Shown here in pieces: positions 1-5,588 of a stretch of 7,472 bases of DNA (the first letter of the stretch is position 1; each line of letters begins with the position of its first letter). Location of the stretch: assembly GCA_023392395.1 (NCBI GenBank), contig JAEVZE010000121.1, positions 1 through 7,472 on the forward strand, written 5' to 3'. Source of the stretch: Bacillota bacterium (lineage in GTDB: Bacteria; Bacillota; Clostridia; Christensenellales; Aristaeellaceae). Below the pieces are notes generated by a model. That model worked only from the letters and a program-made list of their open reading frames with translations. It did not search any database and was not told the DNA's origin. The translations under genes were made by a program, and so were the position numbers.

Positions 1-717
1 GGCCAATTGACCGATTTTTTGCATCCCGCTGTAGCCGCCCTTCTCGTAAGGGTCGATGCTCTGCACAAAGCCGTCGCGGATCTCGAGCCCCAGCCGCTTC
101 ATCGCGCCGGTGAAACCATCCAGCTTATAGCGGTAGGTGGTAAAGGGCGGGTTGCCGTTCAGAAGGCCGATGTTCCGGTGGCCCAGGCCGTAAAGGTACT
201 CGACCGCAAGGCCCATGCCCTGCTCCTCGTTGGTCATCACAAAGCTCACGTCTTCGCTGGCCAGCCGATCGTTGATCAGCATCACCGGCACTTTGCGGGC
301 CAATTCGACGATATGCGCGTTGTCCTCAGCGGCCAGCGGCCGCGTTCCGACGAAGATGATCCCGGCCACGCGGCGGCTTGCCAGCATTTCGAGGTAACGC
401 TTTTCCCGCTCAATGTGCCCGTGGGTGTTGCAGACCAGCGTACTGTATCCGCTTTTCTCCAGCTCCAGTTCGATACCCAGCAGGACAGCGGAGAAAAACG
501 TGTTGTTGATGTCCGGCATGATGACGCCGATCGTCGAGAAAATGTTGCGCGTCAAGCCCCGGGCCAGCTCGTTGGGGACGTAGTTCTGTTCCTTGATCAC
601 CTCGGCAATCAGCGCGCGCTTCTTCGGAGACACAGATTCCGGGTAATTCAGGTACCGGGAGATCGTCGCCGTAGAAACCTTGGCAAGCCGGGCGATTGTC
701 TGGATGGTCACTGACAT
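1..717 (-). CDS. LacI-family transcriptional repressor, C-terminus cut by window edge
   Basis: DNA-binding sugar-responsive regulator; 239 codons are visible from ATG at 717 and the frame is still open at base 1. Residues about 4-23 form the LacI helix-turn-helix (TIQTIARLAKVSTATISRYL). Residues 46-55 carry the hinge-helix signature YVPNELARGL that inserts into the operator minor groove. From about residue 61 the periplasmic-binding-protein-like effector domain begins (STIGVIMPDINNTFFSAVL), continuing through VAGIIFVGTRP and the RNIGLLNG strand. Full-length relatives have about 330-345 residues, so roughly 100 are missing. The start is secure: an in-frame TAA lies a short way upstream, and GGAAGG sits 12 nt before the ATG. 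It has its own strong promoter and an operator-like palindrome in its leader, which suggests autoregulation. It lies about 900 bp downstream of the catabolic operon on the same strand. Control of that operon is plausible but not shown; it could equally begin a separate unit to the left. Confidence 0.95.
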   Translation of the reverse strand, partial: MSVTIQTIARLAKVSTATISRYLNYPESVSPKKRALIAEVIKEQNYVPNELARGLTRNIFSTIGVIMPDINNTFFSAVLLGIELELEKSGYSTLVCNTHGHIEREKRYLEMLASRRVAGIIFVGTRPLAAEDNAHIVELARKVPVMLINDRLASEDVSFVMTNEEQGMGLAVEYLYGLGHRNIGLLNGNPPFTTYRYKLDGFTGAMKRLGLEIRDGFVQSIDPYEKGGYSGMQKIGQLA

Positions 718-747
718 GCGTCTGACGCGCCTTCCGAAGCGGCAATT

Positions 748-761
748 CGAAACCGCTTACA
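748..761 (-). promoter_or_regulatory. LacI/CcpA-type operator (cre-like) just downstream of the promoter
   Basis: The minus strand reads TGTAAGCGGTTTCG. It has the imperfect dyad with a central CG (AANCGNTT core) typical of LacI-family operators. It matches the degenerate cre consensus TGWNANCGNTNNCA at every position but the last. It begins a few bases downstream of the expected transcription start, where a bound repressor would block RNA polymerase. It could be the site of the encoded LacI-family protein, of CcpA, or both. A weaker AANCGNTT core lies in the promoter spacer at 788-795. Confidence 0.55.
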
Positions 762-771
762 TTTTTTCTTG

Positions 772-800
772 AGTATAATCGATCATGAATCGTTTGTCAA
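772..800 (-). promoter_or_regulatory. Near-consensus sigma-70/sigma-A promoter of the LacI-family gene
   Basis: On the minus strand a perfect -35 box TTGACA (800-795) and a -10 box TATACT (777-772) are separated by exactly 17 bp. The predicted start of transcription is around 763-766, giving a leader of roughly 47 nt before the ATG at 717. The DNA upstream of the -35 box is AT-rich, which may help as an UP element. The match, spacing and position directly in front of a regulator gene make this a strong call; the start site itself is inferred. Confidence 0.85.
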
Positions 801-1153
801 TACCAAAATTCAATGTTTTCTCGGCCGTTAATGGATGATAATTAAAATATTTTGAATATAATTAGTGCAAATCGCATAATTTCAATTAAGATCGGTTTGT
901 AATCGCTAACATCCGCTAGGTCTGCTTCTGAGTTTGGAAACCCGCTTCCCCGACCCCACAAGAAAAGAATCCCTCGGCCGCAACTCAGATCAGCCGAAAT
1001 AATAAAGAACTGTACCAACTAAACGAGAAAGGCGGCATTCGAACCAGTCTCCATGTGCAAAGAACGTCGTTTATACTAGGTCAGAGGTTCAACGAAGGAA
1101 AATTGCTCTCGACCTTGTATATCTATTCATACCCGTGGACGGCAACCCGCCAA

Positions 1154-1172
1154 GGGTATTCAGGGGTATTCA
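1154..1172. repeat. Short tandem direct repeat, GGGTATTCA twice
   Basis: GGGTATTCA occurs at 1154-1162 and again at 1164-1172, one base apart. A related inverted ATACCC lies at 1129-1134, so the first copy can also fold back as a weak stem. The function is unknown; it could be a protein-binding site or chance. Confidence 0.4.
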
Positions 1173-1281
1173 CTTTCTCCTGAAAAGGCTAAAGATAGGC
1201 CACAAGAGAGCCCAAAACGCCCAAATTGCCGATCTTCTCCCCTATACCCGCTTACCGGAGATTCTTCGATCTGACGGAGCT

Positions 1282-1305
1282 AGTTGTATTCCCTGCAACT
1301 TTTTT
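1282..1305 (+). terminator. Weak terminator-like hairpin with T-run on the plus strand
   Basis: AGTTGT (1282-1287) pairs with GCAACT (1295-1300) including one G-T pair, around a 7-nt loop, and is followed directly by a T-run to 1305. The stem is short and GC-poor. No plus-strand gene precedes it, so it may have no role in termination. Confidence 0.25.
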
Positions 1306-1338
1306 ACGTCCACGGGTTCAATCCCATCTATTGTGCAT

Positions 1339-1376
1339 CAACAAACAACAAAGCCTCCGTATTTCTACGAAGGCTT
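1339..1376 (-). terminator. Intrinsic terminator, minus strand, in the intergenic region
   Basis: The arms 1351-1361 and 1366-1376 form an 11-position stem with one mismatch (AAGCCT-C-CGTA against TACG-A-AGGCTT) around the 4-nt loop TTTC. On the minus strand the stem is followed by a T-rich tract (TGTTGTTTGTTG, 1350-1339). The plus-strand side lacks a comparable T-run, so the direction is more likely minus. It could end read-through from the kinase operon, whose stop codon is about 250 bp upstream, or a short transcript from within the gap. Confidence 0.65.
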
Positions 1377-1382
1377 CATTGT

Positions 1383-1401
1383 ATCAAACTTGACGTTTGA
1401 T
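1383..1401. repeat. Perfect 7-bp inverted repeat
   Basis: ATCAAAC (1383-1389) and GTTTGAT (1395-1401) are perfect inverted copies around TTGAC. The repeat lies 6 bp to the right of the terminator-like hairpin at 1351-1376. It could be a regulator-binding dyad or part of a structured transcript. Confidence 0.5.
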
Positions 1402-1467
1402 CCTGAGCCGATTAGGCTAAACACAAATGATAATGGCACTGATCCACCAGCACTTTCAAATAAAAGC

Positions 1468-1484
1468 GTGGAGATGACCTCCAC
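1468..1484. repeat. Perfect 6-bp inverted repeat
   Basis: GTGGAG (1468-1473) and CTCCAC (1479-1484) flank the 5-nt loop ATGAC. The loop shares TGAC with the loop of the inverted repeat at 1383-1401. Between the two lies a smaller one, AGCC/GGCT at 1406-1418, also with a 5-nt loop. The role is unknown. Confidence 0.45.
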
Positions 1485-1558
1485 CTGCCCTGCCCCACTA
1501 AAAAGCCGGGACCGATAATGCGCTGTGAAAAAGCAGAAATCTATGGGGCTCACCATAC

Positions 1559-1583
1559 CCGCTGGCGGAAAGCGGAATTTTTT
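1559..1583 (+). terminator. Terminator-like hairpin with T-run, plus strand
   Basis: CCGCT (1559-1563) pairs with AGCGG (1571-1575) around a 7-nt loop, followed by AA and six T (1578-1583). It has the layout of a short intrinsic terminator reading on the plus strand, towards the end of the minus-strand operon, although no plus-strand gene was found in front of it. Confidence 0.3.
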
Positions 1584-1601
1584 CGGAGCAATGCGTCCGA
1601 G

Positions 1602-1640
1602 CAGCCGGAACCGGCTGAAACGGCTCAGCCGAATTGAGCC
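1602..1640 (-). terminator. Two stem-loops at the 3' end of the kinase gene
   Basis: GGCTCA (1622-1627) and TGAGCC (1635-1640) form a perfect 6-bp stem that includes the kinase stop codon. CAGCCGG (1602-1608) and CCGGCTG (1611-1617) form a perfect 7-bp palindrome just beyond it. On the minus strand no U-run follows directly, so a classical intrinsic terminator is not supported. They may protect the 3' end of the message or help Rho-dependent ending. Confidence 0.4.
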
Positions 1641-2506
1641 ACTTCATTTCTGGTGGGGATGGATTGAGATGCACCCGGGCGGCACACCGCGATCGCAGAT
1701 GCTTTGCTCGCCCACAAAAGGGCATCATGCGCTTCCGCGCCACCGTACCAGCTTGCGAGAAAATATCCCGTAAACGTATCCCCCGCCGCCGTCGTATCCA
1801 CCGGATCCACCGGGAAAGCAGAAACCCGGTCCCGCCAGCCTCCGTGCGCGTACATGGCCCCCGCCTCTCCCAGGGTCAGCACGATATGCGCGTCTGGGTA
1901 GGTGGTTTCCAGACGATCCAGCATTTCTCCCGGGTCGCTCGTGCCAGATAACGCGCATCCTTCGGTTTCATTGAGCATGAGGACGTCCGCAAGGCCGATG
2001 GGCGCGCTCCGCAGCGCCTCGGAAATGGGCGAAGGATTGAGCACCACCCGGATGCCCCTCGACTTCGCCTTTGTCATCAGCTCGGCAAGGCAGTTGACTT
2101 CATTCTGCAGCACCAACACGTCATCGCCGGAAAAATGCGAAAGAACCTCATCCGCCCATTCCGGCGTCACGAACAGATTTGCGCCGCCGAAAATCACAAT
2201 GCAATTCCGACCGTTATCGTCCACCTGAATGATGGCATGGCCTGTGGCGCAATCCTCCCGCCGTACAAAGCGCGTATCCACGCCATTTTCCCGAAGCCAG
2301 TCGGTCAGCGCCTCTCCTTCGGAGCCGATTTGCCCCGCGTGATATACCTCCGCGCCGGCACGCGCCAGCGCCACCGACTGATTCAGTCCCTTGCCACCCA
2401 TATGCCGGGCACGGGAATCCGCGATGACGGTCTCTCCTTCCCGCGCGATGGCATGCACGCGGTAGACATAATCCAGATTCAAAGAGCCAAAACAGAGAAA
2501 CTTCAT
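1625..2506 (-). CDS. PfkB/ribokinase-family sugar kinase
   Basis: ATP-dependent cytosolic carbohydrate kinase of 293 residues, close to the roughly 309 of E. coli ribokinase. Sugar-binding residues of ribokinase are kept: N10 and D12 (GSLNLD), the GGKGLNQ segment at 37-43, and E136 (LQNE). LNPSP (156-160) and LNETE (178-182) are typical of the family, as is the strand LTLGEAGA. The anion-hole and catalytic signature DTTAAGDTF spans 237-245, with D243 as catalytic base. I chose ATG at 2506 (MKFLCFGSLN), preceded by AAAGGAG 11 nt upstream; a TTG start at 2530 would place that Shine-Dalgarno inside the gene. It is the last gene of the operon, 120 bp after the aldolase and behind a terminator-like hairpin. 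It probably phosphorylates a pathway sugar or a cleavage product. Ribose is possible, but ketodeoxygluconate or another sugar cannot be excluded, so no symbol is given. Confidence 0.93.
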   Translation of the reverse strand: MKFLCFGSLNLDYVYRVHAIAREGETVIADSRARHMGGKGLNQSVALARAGAEVYHAGQIGSEGEALTDWLRENGVDTRFVRREDCATGHAIIQVDDNGRNCIVIFGGANLFVTPEWADEVLSHFSGDDVLVLQNEVNCLAELMTKAKSRGIRVVLNPSPISEALRSAPIGLADVLMLNETEGCALSGTSDPGEMLDRLETTYPDAHIVLTLGEAGAMYAHGGWRDRVSAFPVDPVDTTAAGDTFTGYFLASWYGGAEAHDALLWASKASAIAVCRPGASQSIPTRNEVAQFG

Positions 2507-2545
2507 AAAAATGGCTGCTCCTTTCCGCAAGCGCCCGGTGTATCG

Positions 2546-2584
2546 AAAAACTACTGCCGACGGCAGGATAACCGTAGGCAGTAG
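2546..2584 (-). terminator. Strong terminator/attenuator hairpin between aldolase and kinase
   Basis: On the minus strand CTACTGCC (2584-2577) pairs perfectly with GGCAGTAG (2558-2551). The stem continues past one mismatch with four further pairs (ACGG with CCGT), around an 8-nt loop. It is followed at once by TTTTT (2550-2546). This is the textbook form of an intrinsic terminator. It lies 42 bp after the aldolase stop and about 40 nt before the kinase ATG, leaving too little room for a new promoter. Partial termination that lowers kinase expression is the simplest reading. Confidence 0.8.
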
Positions 2585-2593
2585 AATAGATCA

Positions 2594-2618
2594 GCCCGCC
2601 TTCATGACAGGCGCGGGC
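2594..2618 (-). repeat. Secondary stem-loop after the aldolase stop
   Basis: GCCCGC (2594-2599) and GCGGGC (2613-2618) form a 6-bp GC-only stem with a 13-nt loop, upstream of the U-run hairpin at 2546-2584 in the direction of transcription. It has no U-run of its own. It may act as a 3' stabiliser of the upstream message or pause polymerase before the terminator. Confidence 0.4.
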
Positions 2619-2626
2619 CCTTCGGA

Positions 2627-3517
2627 TTACCGGCGGCAACCTGCGATGGCCCTGCACATCCGCTCCGCTTCCTCTTCGCTCGTTTTGCGGAAGGGGGAGC
2701 GACACACATCGGTTTCTATGACGCCGATGCTCTTCAGATACGCCTTGATCAGCGGAATGCCGGGGAAACCCGCCAGCGCGCTTTCGATTCCAAACAGTTT
2801 GATCTCGAGCGCCCTCGCAGTTTCGAGATCCCTCTTCTCCCACGCGCTCCAGAGTGCCCGGAACAATTCGGGAAAGATGGCGGCCGGGCCGGAGACGCCG
2901 CCTTTTGCGCCGAGCGTAAGGGCGGGGATGATCAGCCGGTCACAGCCGATCAGCGCGTCGAAGCCGGGAATCCTGATATATTCGCCCAAGCGGATCAGAT
3001 CGGGGCAGCTGAACTTAATCCCCACCACATTGGGCACGGCGTCCGCGATGCGTGCGGCCAGCGCGGGCTTCACATCGTTATTGGTGTGGGACGAGATGTT
3101 GTAAATATAAACGGGCATATCGGGGATCTTTCCGGCGACCGACGTATAGTACTCATAAAGCGCCTGATCGTCCTGCCCAAAGAAGTACGGCGTCATCAGC
3201 GCAACGCCGTCGGCATGAATAGCCCGCGCGTGGAGGGCAAGTTCCGTTGTCCTTTCCACGTCCATCGCGCCGCACTGAAGAATCACCGGGATCCTGTTCC
3301 GCACCTCGGATACGATGACCTCCGCGGCGGCCTTGCGCTCCTCGACGGTCATCAAAATGCCCTCGCCGTTGGTGCCCAGAGGGAACAGGCTGTTGATGCC
3401 AGATTCCGCCAGATAGCCGCACAGCTTTCTGAGCGAGGGGATATCCAGCTGTCCGTCTTTGGTAAACGGGGTGATATTGGCGCACACGATGCCGCTGAGA
3501 AGATGCTTTCCATCCAT
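2627..3517 (-). CDS. DapA/NAL-family class I aldolase (dihydrodipicolinate synthase-like)
   Basis: Cytosolic TIM-barrel aldolase of 296 residues, the usual size for this family, which joins or cleaves pyruvate-type 2-oxo acids and aldehydes through a lysine Schiff base. The Schiff-base lysine is K168 in GIKFSCPD, the acid/base tyrosine is Y139 in VYIYN, and the carboxylate-binding loop is GTNGEG at 48-53. The segment GAKGGVSGPA (203-212) is the typical late barrel loop. The start is ATG at 3517 with an ideal AGGAG 8 nt upstream; an in-frame Met 21 codons earlier lacks support. In DapA proper the loop reads GTTGE, and the gene sits here among sugar-oxidation genes, so lysine synthesis is unlikely. 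A catabolic aldolase for a 2-keto-3-deoxy sugar acid, in the manner of KDG aldolase or YagE, fits the neighbours. The exact substrate is unknown. Confidence 0.92.
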   Translation of the reverse strand: MDGKHLLSGIVCANITPFTKDGQLDIPSLRKLCGYLAESGINSLFPLGTNGEGILMTVEERKAAAEVIVSEVRNRIPVILQCGAMDVERTTELALHARAIHADGVALMTPYFFGQDDQALYEYYTSVAGKIPDMPVYIYNISSHTNNDVKPALAARIADAVPNVVGIKFSCPDLIRLGEYIRIPGFDALIGCDRLIIPALTLGAKGGVSGPAAIFPELFRALWSAWEKRDLETARALEIKLFGIESALAGFPGIPLIKAYLKSIGVIETDVCRSPFRKTSEEEAERMCRAIAGCRR

Positions 3518-3551
3518 AAGAATCTCTCCTTTTGCCGACGCCCGCCCAGGG

Positions 3552-3583
3552 GCGGTGCAATCCGACGTATGTTGCCGCACCGC
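3552..3583 (-). repeat. Stem-loop in the dehydrogenase-aldolase spacer
   Basis: GCGGTGC (3552-3558) and GCACCGC (3577-3583) form a perfect 7-bp stem around an 18-nt loop, starting right after the dehydrogenase stop codon. No U-run follows on the minus strand, so it is more likely an mRNA-stability or processing element than a terminator. An alternative 5-bp stem CGCCC/GGGCG (3543-3554) would compete with it. Confidence 0.45.
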
Positions 3584-3585
3584 GG

Positions 3586-4545
3586 CTATTGGTTGATCCA
3601 GTTCTGAGGTTCCCGCCCATTCAGCACGTTCAGCACCGCCTGTGCGTTTGCAAGGCTGACCGCCGTATAAGTTTCGTAGGTTTCGGCGGACGAGTGAGGC
3701 GTCATAATCAGGTTTTCCACCTGAAATAATGGGTCGCCCGGCTTGATGGGTTCGTGTTCAAACACGTCGATGGCGGCGGCGGTCAGCTTTCCGGAGTGAA
3801 GCACCCGTGCAAGCGCCGCCTCGTCCACCAGCGCGCCCCGCGCGGTGTTAATGAAGTACGCGCCGTCTTTCATCGCTGCAAACTGCGCGTCCCCCATGAT
3901 ATGGTAGGTTTCAGGATAACTCGGGATATGCAGGCTGACCACGTCGCTCTCCCTCAGCACCTGCTCCATGGAGAGCATCTCAACACCCAGCCGCTTCGCC
4001 CGCTCCCGATCCGGGTACATGTCATAGGCGATCATCCTGATGCCGAAACCGGACAGCTTTTCCGCCGTGCGCCGGGCGATGTCGCCAAAGCCGAGAAAGC
4101 CGACCGTCCTTCCGCGCATTTCGATGGCCATAAAGCGATCCCAGTTGCCGTTGCGGAGAGATGTGACCAGGTGCGGAATGTTCCGAAGCGCGCAGAGCAT
4201 CAGCCCCACCGCCATTTCCGCCACCGCGTTGGCGTTGAGTCCTTTGGCGTTTGTGACCTTAATATTCCGAGCGCGCGCAGCTTCAAGATCGATGTTGTCA
4301 ACGCCCGCGCCAAATCGCGCGATGACCCGGAGCTTCGGCGCGAACGAGAATACCCGCTCGTTCCAGGTGTCCACGCCCGCGATCACGGCGTCGATATCGC
4401 CGACGCGTTCCTTGAGTTCTTCAAAGGACATCGGCCTGCCGAAACGGCTTTCCACCACCGTAACGCCGCCATCCTCCAGCAACGCTTTCGCCTGCGCGCA
4501 GTACTGCGAAAAATTCGTCGCTGTTACCAGCACTTTTTTGTTCAT
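3586..4545 (-). CDS. D-isomer-specific 2-hydroxyacid dehydrogenase
   Basis: NAD(P)-dependent cytosolic oxidoreductase of 319 residues that interconverts a 2-oxo acid and a D-2-hydroxy acid. The N-terminal substrate-binding half contains the conserved RFGAGVDNID (77-86). The Rossmann fold has GFGDIA (152-157), with the acidic residue D175 (AYD) at the end of strand 2, suggesting NAD preference. The catalytic triad is complete: R236 in NTARG, E265 in FEHEP and H284 in TPHSS. It resembles 3-phosphoglycerate dehydrogenase without regulatory ACT domains, and glyoxylate/hydroxypyruvate reductases. I favour ATG at 4545 (MNKKVL), with AAAGG 10 nt upstream; ATG at 4554 (MSEMNKK) would lie almost on top of that site. 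It follows the aldo/keto reductase by 58 bp. It could reduce a 2-oxo acid or hydroxypyruvate made in the pathway, or oxidise a sugar-derived hydroxy acid. Confidence 0.93.
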   Translation of the reverse strand: MNKKVLVTATNFSQYCAQAKALLEDGGVTVVESRFGRPMSFEELKERVGDIDAVIAGVDTWNERVFSFAPKLRVIARFGAGVDNIDLEAARARNIKVTNAKGLNANAVAEMAVGLMLCALRNIPHLVTSLRNGNWDRFMAIEMRGRTVGFLGFGDIARRTAEKLSGFGIRMIAYDMYPDRERAKRLGVEMLSMEQVLRESDVVSLHIPSYPETYHIMGDAQFAAMKDGAYFINTARGALVDEAALARVLHSGKLTAAAIDVFEHEPIKPGDPLFQVENLIMTPHSSAETYETYTAVSLANAQAVLNVLNGREPQNWINQ

Positions 4546-4603
4546 TTCACTCATACCTTTCCAAAGAATGCCCGCGGCAACCGGATGAGGTTTAGAGGCG
4601 GTG

Positions 4604-5575
4604 TCAAATATGATACAGCCAGTCCGCGTCCTCAAGCGGTATGTCTACGTCGCCCGCCGTCATTGAATCCTCCAGTTGTTCAATCGAGCGGCATCCGATG
4701 AGCGCCATGGCGGGGAAGCGGTTGCATAGCACATAGCCCAGCGCGACGGCGGTGCGGGTAAGGCCGCGCTCCTTCGCGTACTCCTCGACACGTTCTTTGC
4801 GCTTCAGATTATCCGGGGTGCAGAACCATGCAAAGGATTTCTGATTGATCGCGTTCGGCCCCTCGGTCGGCCGCACAAAAAAGCCCTTCGCCTGCGAGGA
4901 ATAGCACATCAGCGGCAACTGCATGTCCACATAGCCCTTATAATCCTCATCGTTCATAATCACCTTCGTCAGATCACCGTGGGCCTCGGGGGTGGAGGCC
5001 GCCAGGCTCCACTGAATCTGACTCATGCAAAAGGGCGGACGACCGACGGTTTTCGCGTATTCGTTTGCCTGAGCAATCCGGCCTGTGCGCCAGTTGGAGC
5101 ATCCGATCGCACGCACCTTGCCGGAGGAGAGGATGGGCCAGAGATTCTCCACGAGATCCCCCGCCGTTCTTTCCGGGCTGTCGCGGTGAAGCCAGTAGAT
5201 GTCAATGTAATCCGTCCGAAGGGCCCTTAGGCTCTCATCCAGATCGGCCTCGATCTGCTTTGTGTAGATGCGGCTGAAGTGCATGTCCGTGATCGGTGGA
5301 TGCCCGCCTTTGGTGGACAGAAGAATCTTATGCCGGGCCCCGGATTCTGCCAGCCATTGCCCGATCATCGTTTCGCTGGCTCCGTGTCCGTTCGGCATCC
5401 AGTCCGCGTAAAAACGCGCGGTGTCGATGCAGTTTCCGCCGTTCTCCACATATCGGTCCATCAGCGCGAAGGCGGTATCCTTCGATACGCTCGTACCGAA
5501 ATAATCGGTGCCAAGTACAAGCCTTGAGATGCTCAGCGATTCATCCGGCGCGATCCTGACATTCAGATACTTCAT
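4604..5575 (-). CDS. Aldo/keto reductase
   Basis: Cytosolic NAD(P)H-dependent TIM-barrel oxidoreductase of 323 residues that interconverts carbonyls and alcohols on sugars or small aldehydes. The full catalytic tetrad is visible: D51 and Y56 (CIDTARFY), K89 (LSTKGG) and H130 (YWLHRD). GCSNW is the family strand-6 motif, and the ending IGCRSIEQLEDSM corresponds to the cofactor phosphate-binding region. The start is ATG at 5575 (MKYLNVRI); its Shine-Dalgarno GAAAGGGA overlaps the stop codon of the preceding FAD oxidoreductase, only 13 bp away, which points to translational coupling. An apparent 49-residue N-terminal extension is the antisense-free read-through of the upstream gene end and is rich in Arg and Ser, so I reject it. 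Close pairing with the FAD enzyme suggests both act on the same sugar or its keto form. The substrate is not readable. Confidence 0.94.
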   Translation of the reverse strand: MKYLNVRIAPDESLSISRLVLGTDYFGTSVSKDTAFALMDRYVENGGNCIDTARFYADWMPNGHGASETMIGQWLAESGARHKILLSTKGGHPPITDMHFSRIYTKQIEADLDESLRALRTDYIDIYWLHRDSPERTAGDLVENLWPILSSGKVRAIGCSNWRTGRIAQANEYAKTVGRPPFCMSQIQWSLAASTPEAHGDLTKVIMNDEDYKGYVDMQLPLMCYSSQAKGFFVRPTEGPNAINQKSFAWFCTPDNLKRKERVEEYAKERGLTRTAVALGYVLCNRFPAMALIGCRSIEQLEDSMTAGDVDIPLEDADWLYHI

Positions 5576-5588
5576 ACTGCGTTCCCTT

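Larger units (their letters stand above)
718..1624. other. Intergenic stretch, largely AT-rich, without a convincing protein gene
   Basis: This is the gap between the kinase stop codon and the LacI-family start. The part from about 760 to 1520 is visibly richer in A and T than the flanking genes. The only ORFs of note (plus 1135-1518 from a GTG, and minus 1365-1556) have no recognisable domain, no good ribosome binding site and an unlikely composition. What it does hold is the LacI promoter and operator at its left end, a run of inverted repeats at 1351-1484, two T-run hairpins on the plus strand (1282-1305 and 1559-1583), two close palindromes at the operon end, and a tandem GGGTATTCA repeat at 1154-1172. 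It may be a decayed mobile element, or it may encode a small RNA. Confidence 0.6.

Noticed and set aside
7..714. A 235-codon plus-strand ORF opposite the LacI-family gene
   Set aside because: The minus strand encodes an unmistakable LacI-type helix-turn-helix, hinge and effector domain over the same bases.
1031..1045. GGTTCGAATGCCGCC on the minus strand, resembling a tRNA T-arm and 3' end
   Set aside because: The T-stem does not pair and no tRNA body fits at the right distance. It could be a decayed attachment site but this is unsupported.
1314..1325. GGGTTCAATCCC on the plus strand, resembling a tRNA T-loop
   Set aside because: The loop length and stem do not fit a T-arm and no matching acceptor strand is found upstream.
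1135..1518. A 127-codon plus-strand ORF in the intergenic region starting at GTG
   Set aside because: No ribosome binding site, no known domain, and it runs through several hairpins including the minus-strand terminator; likely spurious.
1365..1556. A 63-codon minus-strand ORF in the intergenic region
   Set aside because: Ends within the terminator-like stem, has no convincing Shine-Dalgarno and no recognised family; left unannotated.
3754..4701. A 315-codon plus-strand ORF opposite the 2-hydroxyacid dehydrogenase
   Set aside because: Shadow of a clear gene with all catalytic residues; no domain and a biased composition.
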